Assembly (NCBI GenBank): GCA_001970855.1 | Contig: LSSN01001655.1 | Coordinates: 1-15,092 of the forward strand | Reading direction: 5' to 3' | Length of the DNA: 15,092 nt | DNA from: Smittium culicis | Lineage: Eukaryota > Kickxellomycota > Harpellomycetes > Harpellales > Legeriomycetaceae | Shown: positions 1 through 8,700 of the stretch, piece by piece | How the letters are laid out: each line of letters begins with the position of its first letter | Position numbering within the stretch: the stretch's first letter is position 1 | The notes under the pieces: model-generated | What the model was told of the DNA's origin: nothing | Database searches by the model: none | The model's input: the letters and a program-made list of their open reading frames with translations, nothing else | Translations under genes and position numbers: made by a program

Positions 1-587
1 TACCTTCCAGAATATTCTTCCCAGGTATATATTATGTCATTTCCTTTTAATTCGCTTAATAGATTTGATAAAACAAATGAGTTTATTAGCTCCTCCATTT
101 TTTCCCATTCTTTTTTATTAGTTATTCTCGGCGGGGACCTATCCATTATTTCATCTTCGAAAATATCCATATCGCCCATAATTATAATTTCTCCACCTTT
201 TTTTTTACTGGCCATTATTTTTTCTATTGTAAAAGACAACAGGATTTTTCTTTCACGCTCATTTTTGGGCAAGTATAGGTTCACTATCCTTATTTTTTTA
301 TGTTCTGTTCCAATCAATGTTATATTAATTCTTCCATCGAAGCAGATTGCTTTTTCCATTAGTTTATACTTGCTATTACTAATAATTATCGCTGTATATT
401 TTGACCAGGATACCATTCCGTTCTAATAGTTGGTCCAGAATGGCTTATCTAAGGCTTTAATATTTATTTATTGAAGACATATTATGTCCGACTTTACTAT
501 TCTTTTCAATAATGTAAAAAGTCTGCCTTTTTTTTTATTGCAGGCTATTCCTTTCACATTGAAATTTGATATTATTATATTTTCCAT
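1..587 (-). pseudogene. LINE ORF2 N-terminal endonuclease (EEP/AP-endonuclease-like), broken and cut by window edge
   Basis: The ATG at 587-585 opens with MENIIISNFNVKGI, a typical start of the exonuclease-endonuclease-phosphatase domain of LINE ORF2 proteins. Downstream in the same frame come KSDIICLQ (the CLQE catalytic-glutamate segment of the family), RIVNLYLP, the strand IIIMGDMDIF (in place of the usual GDFN), and DIIYTWEEYSGR (the TW...SRID segment). Two in-frame stops break it: TAA at 470-468, directly after CLQ where the catalytic Glu is expected, and TAG at 425-423. Otherwise the frame stays open for 195 codons to the left edge, so the damage is mainly point mutation. In an intact element this enzyme nicks target DNA for target-primed reverse transcription. 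Family assignment is good; clade is not determined. Confidence 0.8.
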
Positions 588-646
588 TTTTGTTTTTGTT
601 TTTATTTTTTGTATTTTTTTTTCCAAAAATATTAAAGCAAATAATT

Positions 647-1986
647 TTAAGTAAGGTCCAATTCCACTACAGTAGAAATATTTTTCTCCAATTTATTCTT
701 ATTTCCCGTCTGTTTTTCTTTTTCTATCGAATTTTTTGAAACGACATTTTCCACAACTGCTTCTGTATTTTCCTTTGCTTTGTCTATTTCATCGATTTCT
801 CTCTGTTGAGGTATGTTTTTTAACTTAATTTTATGCAGTTTCTTATTTTTTTGGATTTTATTGAAAGTACTTCTAACGTTACTGTTATTGTTTTAAAATT
901 TAGATAAAATTCTTAGGGTCTGGCTTGAGTATAAATCTCTTCTTGATATATTAGTACCTTCCGAGTCTGAATATTCATATTCGTCAGATAAGTTTTTTAA
1001 ATATTTTACATTTAGATTTTCTGAGCTAATACTGCCTTTTTTTATAATATTGTTAGGTTCTGGTATTTTACTTGATGAGGTTGAACACGATTTTCTAATT
1101 TTCTAGTAGAGAAACCTTATAATTATTTTAAGCACTATCCGATTTGTCGTTAACATCAATAGTAGTACCCCCACCCCTCTCTATTATTTCATTTTGATCT
1201 ATTTCATGAATAAAAACTTTTTTTATGTTTTTTTGGATGAAATCCTTGGTATATTCATTTTTTTCAACTCTTCACACTGGTATTTCCAGTGGTCGATTTT
1301 TTTACAATATGTGCATATTGGTTGGGCCCTTTTCCACAGCAACAAAACCTTTACATCCATAATTTCCAATTAGTTTGGCATTTCGCTTTATTTTTTTGTT
1401 TTTAGTATTATTTTAATGCTTTTTGTTGGAAATGCGTTAATATTTTTATATTTTAGTGCAGTGATATCCATCACTTCGCCGATCTTAAAGATTCTCTTCA
1501 TGTGCTTTATGGGCTAATTCCTTAACACTTAAGCCAATATATGACGGTATTTTAATATTTTTAAACTCATCAGGGTACTCTGTAGTCCCTAAGAGATCCA
1601 ATTTTTTTCGTTATAGGTTATTTCGATCTTTTTTGCATTTTCTAGATCATTCTCATTAAAAAAATTTAAAAACAATATTTTACGACGGTTGTCGATCTCG
1701 AAGCATGTTTGAATTTCTCCAAACTGGATTAATATATTTTCAACAAAATTATCAATGCTTTCATTATTTTCTGTTAATGACAGCCCTAGTTTAAGTGTAG
1801 TCCCGTCTAAGCATGGGATTTTCCTTTTTATAGGATCATTACCCGTAGTCTTTTTAAACAGCGATATCGGTATGAACTTATAATCGCTTTTTTTATTTTT
1901 ACCAGGGGGTTAAATTCTTGAGCTACTACGTTAGCCCAAGTAGGGGTTTGTTCATTTTGGATACTTTTCTTCGTTGTATCTATTTT
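647..1986 (-). pseudogene. LINE ORF1 (Gag-like RNA-binding protein), multiply frameshifted
   Basis: Coding pieces follow one another on the minus strand in changing frames. From 1980 comes QTPTWANVVAQEF, a motif common near the start of fungal LINE ORF1 proteins. Then come a globular piece (about 1905-1592; SLFKKTTGNDPIKRKIPCLDG... through FLNFFNENDLENAKK), a piece about 1580-1490 (IPSYIGLSVKELAHKAHEE), a piece about 1500-1390 (IFKIGEVMDITALKYKNINA), a piece with GNYGCKGFVAVEKG, the zinc knuckle, and Ser/Glu/Lys-rich tails (about 1240-1120, 1102-893 and 844-647). At least five frameshifts are needed; one sits in a C5 run (1905-1909), and there is a stop TAG at 1591-1589. The product would bind the element's RNA. 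The true start is unclear, because an in-frame TAA lies at 1989-1987. Confidence 0.65.
1274..1315 (-). other. CCHC zinc-knuckle motif in LINE ORF1
   Basis: The 14 codons read CTYCKKIDHWKYQC, an exact C-x2-C-x4-H-x4-C knuckle. Such knuckles bind nucleic acid in Gag and LINE ORF1 proteins. All four metal ligands are intact although the surrounding ORF1 is broken. Only one knuckle is visible. Confidence 0.85.
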
Positions 1987-2085
1987 TTAGTTTCGTTTTT
2001 CAAGGAAATGTACTTTAAATTTTAAATTGGTTTTATTGATTGGTTTACTTTTTTTTCCTTTCAAAAGAGAGAGTGGAAAGGGTTA

Positions 2086-2572
2086 ATTATATACTTTAAC
2101 AGTTAATTATTATTGTTAGCAGCTATTAAGGCTGATAAATCTGTGATAGAGATAAGCTCAAATGTGCGCATTGATTATTGGATAATTATCATTGTTTCTA
2201 TTCCTAATTGTTATATTGATTGGACGCTTTTCACCGCGCTAAAGGTAAACAGAAAAAAATGGTTGGCATGGCCAATAAGCTACAATTATAAATGCGTTAT
2301 TATTAAATTGTTTAGGTGCAAACACCAATAATTTGAAAAAAATAGCTAAAAGCAAAAAGAACAAAAGGTATTGGGCTGTTTTTTAAAACAGGCGATGGGC
2401 CAACCGTTGATAAAGTAGCTGTAAACTTAATAGAGCCCTAAAATCTTTAAAGATTTGGCAATAACACCTAGAAAACTAAATACTGTGACTTTTTAATTTT
2501 TAGAAGTAGAAATTATTTATAATAAATAAAAATCAAGATAAAAAAGACTCAAATCGAGTTGAATCTCATTCA
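2086..2572. other. Region between the LINE remnant and the PIG-H gene; no gene seen
   Basis: These 487 bases lie between two divergent units and should hold the PIG-H promoter and possibly the LINE 5' UTR. One frame is open on the plus strand (2113-2331), but it lacks an ATG and its translation resembles nothing I know. A perfect 16-bp palindrome, AAATCTTTAAAGATTT, is at 2441-2456. I see no convincing TATA box or RNA gene. Confidence 0.5.
2441..2456. repeat. Perfect 16-bp palindrome upstream of the PIG-H gene
   Basis: AAATCTTTAAAGATTT is its own reverse complement and lies about 115 bp upstream of the proposed PIG-H start codon. It could be a dimeric protein-binding site or chance in AT-rich DNA; there is no evidence of function. 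Confidence 0.4.
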
Positions 2573-4721
2573 ATGATTCACGTAAGTAGTTTACTTTTCA
2601 TTGTGAATTTTCTACAATTAACTTGTTAAAATATAATACTAGAGCCAAAAACCTCCTAAAAAATCAATAAGCAATCCAGAATTTAAAAAGGTTAAAGAAA
2701 TAAATGAACTCGGATTAGCTAGCGAGGAGATTAAAAATCACGGTTATGCCGATAAAATAATAAAAAGTAAACATTCTTCTGTCCGTAATAAATCTAAAGA
2801 GAGTGATAAAAAAATAAATGAAGACTTCTCGCTAATTAAAGGTATTTTATAAATCCTAATATGTATCATTTTTCACACAATTATTACCATCTACAATATT
2901 TTCTTAAATTTTACCAACTATATAAACACTGAACAGCATTGAAATTTGACCTGGACATCAAAAATAAGCTAAAAAGCTTAGGCTTTACTGATAAAAAGGA
3001 GCTTGTTGCAAATAAGCAAGATAACTTATATTCTACAGGTCGAAATGATAATCCTCGAAAAAAATATAATACGACTGTGCTATCTAACGAATATACACCA
3101 ATATTCCTATCCAGACCAACTCGAAATGTTACTAATGATAGCTTTGTTTCAAATTCAAGCCCTAAAAAGAAAACTTTTAACTTTGATAGTTTTAATATTT
3201 TAAAAAGGTCCTTAAAAAAAGATGAAAGCGTTTCAATAAGACAAATAAAATCACTTCAAAATAAAGACACTATAAACTCTGGTATCAACGTAAGTGCTCA
3301 TTAAATTTATTCTTAGATCAGTTCTTTATAACTCTTTATGTTATATATTTTAGAGTAACATTATAATCCCAGGGCAATCTCATCCTGGACATGAACGCTT
3401 TCGTAGTGCAGATTGGGCTAATTCAAACTTTAAAAATTTATCTTTACTGGTAAATCAGAATTACCAATTGGACATTACTCCTGAAATTCCAAATATAGAA
3501 CTATGTGCCACAGAAGAATACTCATCACCTACCATACCAAATAATGAAAATGATGTTCTATTTGATGACACTTTTAATATTTTCTCCGAATCTAACCTTA
3601 TTAACGCATTTGAAACAAAATCTTATGATTCATGTAGTTCGAGTTTAGACATTAAGAATCCTAATGACCACCTATCTACATTAAATAGCGATTTTATATA
3701 TAATCACATCTTTAAATCGCATTTTAATGAGAATGTTTTTTCAAGTTCAAAGGAATCGAGTTATATCCCACCAGAAAAGAATGAAGAGTATAATTTGGTC
3801 GAAAAAAATCCTTTAAGCAATTATGTGGATGAAAATAGTTGTTTTGATAGCGAAAAACTAGGGAATTTAAACCAGTCATATTCTAAAGAATCAATGAATC
3901 AAGAACAATTTCTTACAAATTTAAATTCAGAAATCCACATGAATCATATCAGTTCGTCCATTTATGAGCTTAATAGGCCAAATAACTTTATTTCAGAATT
4001 TAAAGATGGGTATCGAAATAGTAATAAAAGACTCCAAAAAGAAAAATTAAAACCTAATCCTATTGGAGTAACTAAAGTAATTAAACAAAATTCAAATTAC
4101 GTCTTATCATCGTTATGGCTCTCTCCAGATGTTGTAGAGTACATAATTGATAAAAAAGCGTCATATATTAGCTGCTACGATTTTATTCCTTTTGTTATCT
4201 CAGTTATTGCTTTTCAAATTGTAAGTTTGTTTTTATCCATACATCTTTAACCCTTTATTTTCTTTATATTTACCCTTATTTTTGTTGATCTTAGGTATTT
4301 TACAATTTCTCGGCAGTTCCAATAATACCATTAGCTCTCTATTTTATAATAATGTCTTTGAGAGTAAAAAAAGGTACTTTATTTCTATATCTTTGTTTAT
4401 ATTATCTTTATTATACTAACCCTTTATAATTATAAAACGGTAGAGAAACTTGTGGTAATTCGTAATATTGGACTCCAAATTGAGTCAGAGCTTTTTATTG
4501 GATTTAAATCTATCCATTTAGTGGAATTGCAAAATATTAAAGACCTGGTTATCAACGAGGCTCTTTCAGCCTTTCAATATAAATTTTATTTATCTGTTTT
4601 AGTTGGTAATAGCGAAAATTCTGACGTTGTTTTTCCATCAATTTTACCAGGCCTACCATTCTTAAAGCCAGTGTATCGTGGTGCAAAAGAGCTTTTATTC
4701 AATGATAATGAAACGTTTTGA
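2573..4721 (+). CDS. PIGH: PIG-H domain protein (GPI-GlcNAc transferase subunit, Gpi15 family) with long N-terminal extension
   Basis: Subunit of the ER-membrane enzyme that transfers GlcNAc from UDP-GlcNAc to phosphatidylinositol, the first step of GPI-anchor synthesis. Model: exons 2573-2581, 2643-2841, 2937-3289, 3354-4220, 4295-4373 and 4444-4721; 594 residues, all junctions in frame. The C-terminal part fits the family: a hydrophobic hairpin at about 464-497, the basic turn RVKK, then KLVVIRNIGLQIES (504-517), NIKDLVINEAL (533-543, the family's best-conserved stretch), a YLSVLV strand, and LPFLKPVYRGAKELLF (573-588). Family members are usually about 180-230 residues. Here some 460 residues rich in Asn, Ser, Lys and Glu precede the hairpin. 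They resemble nothing I know, yet exon 4 carries both extension and first membrane segment in one open frame. The start is the weak point: ATG 2573 gives a 9-nt first exon; an in-frame stop lies upstream at 2507. Confidence 0.8.
2582..2642 (+). other. PIG-H gene intron 1 (61 nt)
   Basis: GTAAGT...ACTAG, phase 0, joining CAC to AGC. The donor is perfect consensus. It is the only reasonable way to give the open frame of exon 2 an ATG. Confidence 0.6.
2842..2936 (+). other. PIG-H gene intron 2 (95 nt)
   Basis: GTATTT...AACAG, phase 1. It carries in-frame stops, and removing it joins ...FSLIK to ALKFDLD. The donor is weaker than in introns 1, 3 and 4. Confidence 0.65.
3290..3353 (+). other. PIG-H gene intron 3 (64 nt)
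   Basis: GTAAGT...TTTTAG, phase 0. Unspliced reading stops at TAA 3302-3304; splicing joins ...INSGIN to SNIIIPGQ. Confidence 0.75.
4221..4294 (+). other. PIG-H gene intron 4 (74 nt)
   Basis: GTAAGT...TCTTAG, phase 0. It interrupts the hydrophobic hairpin between VISVIAFQI and VFYNFSAV, and splicing restores the membrane segment. Confidence 0.85.
4374..4443 (+). other. PIG-H gene intron 5 (70 nt) with TACTAAC branch site
   Basis: GTACTT...CGGTAG, phase 1. A perfect TACTAAC lies at 4414-4420, 24 nt before the acceptor. Splicing joins RVKK to EKLVVIRN, matching the PIG-H family across the junction. Confidence 0.9.
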
Positions 4722-5796
4722 TATCACTTTTTGCGTTTAAATGAAAAAATACCAAAATAACAGATTTATATGCCGGGTTTTACTTTATAGATTCTACTAC
4801 AATCTAACTCTTCTGAAATTTTTGAGACAAAATATGATAAATATTATTGTTATTTTTGCAAAATATATGTACGTATTATTTCATATTTTTAATTTGCATA
4901 ACTTTAAATAATTAAATTCAGTAGCTTGATATCTAACAGTATGTAGGAATTAAAATATTTACTTATAAAACTTCCTGCCACATTAAAAAAGCTAACAACT
5001 TTATGATGTGTTTAATCAAGCTGCATATTTTAATTCATTTTGAATTACGAAATATAGCAATTTTATTTATGACTTTTAGACCAATTTTAGTACAACAAGT
5101 TACACTTTGTTTTATACTATATAGATTAAAATAAATTTGTATTACAAATAAATAATCATTCGAAAAATGAGTCCAATTTAATTGAAAAAATAATTTTATA
5201 ATCATAATATGGATTCCTTAATTTGCAAAAAGTTTTTTTCATGGATTAGATACTACAAAGAATTTTGGAGAATGAGGCTTTATATAGCAAAAACTTCTTC
5301 TTAAGCTTAAACTTAAGCTAAATTTTCATTTCTTCTTAGAAAATCATACTTAGTATAACGTTTTTTAAACCAACATTTTGATTAAATTAAGTCTAGAAAA
5401 TAAAATTTCGAAGGAACAACGCACCGTTTTAATTAAAAATCTACCTTATACACTCTTTAGATTGTTATAAATTTTTTTGGTCTAAATGCTGTTTTCGATT
5501 AGGATTATGTGTATGTCTATTTACATGAAATTAAGAAGATTGACCAATAAATTTCGCATTATTATTGAAAACATTGCTAGCCAGTAATATACAAATATTT
5601 TCTATTTTTTTTTTGAAAAATCAAATTAAAAAGTTTAAAAATTCAAAATCAAATATTAGAAATTATATATGTAAATTGTACAATCTATTGTTAAATCATA
5701 CCTTTAGACCACATATTCCCATCATTAAATATTAAAATCAAATATAAAGAATCAGTCGATTCGTTTTTCTGCATAACGATTTAATTTTCTTCGGAA
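4722..5796. other. AT-rich intergenic region between PIG-H and separase
   Basis: About 1.1 kb with dense stops in all frames. The longest ATG-started reading I found by eye is about 31 codons (from 5210) and looks random. It should hold the PIG-H 3' end and the separase promoter. A short hexamer run, TTAAGC-TTAAAC-TTAAGC, lies near 5301-5318. I see no RNA gene. Confidence 0.6.
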
Positions 5797-8700
5797 ATGT
5801 CAAGATTTTCATTAAGTGACGCTGGGCTAAATCCTTCTAAATGCACCGATGATTGTGTCTCAGAAATACTCAAAATATTTTCGATTTCTGTCAATCCGGA
5901 AACAATAAATATTGGGACAAGAATCTGCACGAATTTTAGCGATGAGTATTTACTTTCTTATAAAAAAGCCATTCCAAGATCAGGAGCAGCTTCTTACGCA
6001 ATCAAAATACTTTCACAGGGGAACAAAAATCTTCAAAAAAAAGGTTTTTTTCCTTATATTATTTAATCTAAATTGTTATTAAATAAATATAATTTTTTTT
6101 ATAGGTTTTTCTGGAGATGTGAAAACGCTAAAGAATTACTTTGTGGTAGTTCAAGCAGCAATCCTTTTTTTGACAAAAAATAGATCACTAGTAAAACTGG
6201 AGGAATTGGCTCTGGAAAAGGCGATTTCTAATTTTTCTAGCTTAGCTGTAGAATATAAAAATGTAAAGATCTTAGGATACAAAATTTCTGAAATAGTTTT
6301 TATTCTTAAGCAAGCTTTATATAATTATTAAACCTATTTTTTCCTATTGATATTAGCTAGCTGAACTGCGAACTCTTTTTGCCTCTTTATTCGAATTACT
6401 ACACGCCTTCCAGCTAGAAAAGTCTAAGAAAAATGATTCTGGAGTTATTTTCGATTTTTCTAGGAATATTATGCCTAATTTTTTATTAAATGGCATGGAA
6501 AAGAATTCCGAATATCTTAAATTAACACTAAATTGGATCCTAAATTTTCACAGATACCTCTATCTGTGTGGGTATAAAACAGATATAAGTGTAAGAGTGT
6601 TTATATTAAGTTTATAGTTGCCCTTTTAACCGTTATTTCAACTATAAATATTATAGGCGTTGGCAGAAAGAAATGGGATTCATAGCATACAAGATCATTT
6701 TAGATTTATAAAATCCTTATATACTCTCGACCATCAATCAGCAAGCAAGATTAAGATTAGTTTTAGTAAAAATTTACACGCCATGTCCACTATTTCTAAT
6801 CATGTCATTAGATCAAAATTAGTATCTGTTTCCTTAAACTGCTTACTTTATTCGAACATTATAAAGGATGACTTGTCATATGTTTTTTCCATAGCATCGT
6901 CTTCTCTTCAATACATCGAAAACTCCATCAATCTAAATAGTCTAAATAGCCCTAATGATATCCATCATTTTATATCTGATTTAATTGACAATCTTAATAA
7001 ATTACCACAGGAAGCAATAAAACTGAATTTATTGCAACTAACAAAGTTTACAAGTAGGATTTTCAAAATTGAAAAAAAAATAAACTTGGGTAGAGAGCAC
7101 AGCAAATCTTTGATTGGTCTATTTGCTAAGCTTAATAAAAGTAGCTCTGATAAACAAAGTATCACAGTTGGTAAGCTCGTATCATACATATTCGAGTCGA
7201 TATTAATTATGGACTCACCTGGCTTAAACCTCGGAGGTATAGTTTACCTTTATTGATTTGACACAGTTTGATGCAAGCTAAATAACTTTCTTTAATTTCT
7301 TTATTTATTTATTAACATTAAAAATTTATAATTCTATTAAACCAGAAAAAATTGAACAGACAGGCCAGATTCTTTATAAGCTAAGAAAAAATGTTAAAGA
7401 GCAAATAAGCGAGATTGAGTTTGATTCTATATTACTAGCCTTAGATATTGCTAAAATTCAAATGTTCAAATTAGTTGCAAATTCCAACCTAATCGTTGAT
7501 ACGCTAGGCTACAGCAACTCTCAAATATTTTTCAAGTATATTTATACTTTTAGCATCGGATCAACTAGTTTTTTAGAAGGTGCGACAGCCTATTCTAGCA
7601 AAGACTACCAATCTATTCTTATCAATATGTATGAATCGCAGTCTATGATCGTTCTTTCTTTACAAAGCTCATTAGGTGACTGGTTTAACCTATGCTTATC
7701 ATCGTTACAAAAAGCAATTTATTTATTGAATAATGCATCAATTGAGCTTTCTCACTTCAAGCCAGAAAGGTTTAAAGCCATTTCAAACGTTTTATACAAC
7801 ATTTCTTCTAGGCTATTCAAAACAAAGAACCTTGACATGAGCTTAAAGTTCGTTAAATTGTCTATTGATATCGATTTTGAAAAGTATGATACATGTATCG
7901 AGAACTCCAAAAAAACAGAGTTAATAGGGGCAATCTATCACGACTTGAAGATTTTCAACAAATCTTCGTACTGGCTTAGTAAAAGCATTGCTCACTTGTT
8001 AAAACGCTACCTCAACCTTGAAAATTCAAAGTCATTGTTAGAATTCTTCAAAAACTCGCCTACTGAGAGTTTATTCTGGCTCAACTTTCAAGAGAAAGGA
8101 AAAGTCAATAAAATAGAAAATATATTTCAGTTCCATTCAAATATGTTATTTAAAAACCCTATATTATCATCACCTAAATACCAAGACCAAGTCCAGATAT
8201 CCACCTTATTCTCTCTTACCGAAGATAGCTTTACATCTCTTTCAACAGTCGAAAAAAAAATAATCACAACATTAGCACAAGCTATAATCGATGAGATACA
8301 ATATTATTACATAAAAAAACAGGATTCAAATTACCCCTTTCAAAGATATTTAATTATGTCTGCTATTTCAAAATACAAAATACTGGAAAGCAATTACAAA
8401 TTGGATGTTTTACAATGTAAACTACGATGTTTCGTTGATTTATCAAGCACTGAGATAGCTCTTCAAAATCTAGATGAATCAAGTCTAATACTAAACAATT
8501 TAATGATTGAATTCGGGAATGAAAATAATTGGTATTTTAAGTATCAGCTTTGTCGCGCGAAACTAGACTTAATTATTTCTACTGCTGATGAATTCAAGAT
8601 CAGCAAATATCTCACTGACGCTATAAAAACTATGAACTCTATTAAAGCTAGGCTATCTCTGGCTCAAATCGTATGCTATACTACTCATTTATCAATTGTT

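Larger units (their letters stand above)
1..2085 (-). mobile_element. Non-LTR (LINE-type) retrotransposon remnant, 5' part
   Basis: Read on the minus strand, this stretch has the order of an APE-type LINE. A broken ORF1 with a zinc knuckle (about 1986 down to 647) is followed about 60 nt later by the ATG of ORF2 at 587, which encodes an endonuclease/exonuclease/phosphatase domain and runs off the window at position 1. The reverse transcriptase should lie to the left, outside the window. Both ORFs carry several frameshifts and stops, so the copy is inactive. The 5' limit is uncertain: recognisable coding ends near 1986, and I set the outer bound where the lysine-rich open stretch ends, near 2085. 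No target-site duplication can be checked, because the 3' end is not here. It lies head-to-head with the PIG-H gene. Confidence 0.8.

Noticed and set aside
34..426. 130-codon plus-strand open frame with hydrophobic translation
   Set aside because: It is the shadow of the LINE endonuclease on the minus strand, whose motifs are recognisable.
2113..2331. 72-codon open frame upstream of the PIG-H gene
   Set aside because: It starts at TTG, has no known motif, and no splice site links it in frame to exon 2 of the PIG-H gene.
2937..4220. Extension exons as a separate gene lying upstream of PIG-H
   Set aside because: Exon 4 is one open frame from the Asn/Ser-rich part into the first membrane segment, so no gene boundary fits without transcript evidence.
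5210..5305. 31-codon ATG frame in the region between PIG-H and separase
   Set aside because: Too short, with no similarity or splice partner.
5301..5318. TTAAGC/TTAAAC hexamers, considered as telomere-like repeat
   Set aside because: Only three imperfect units, and not a known telomere motif.
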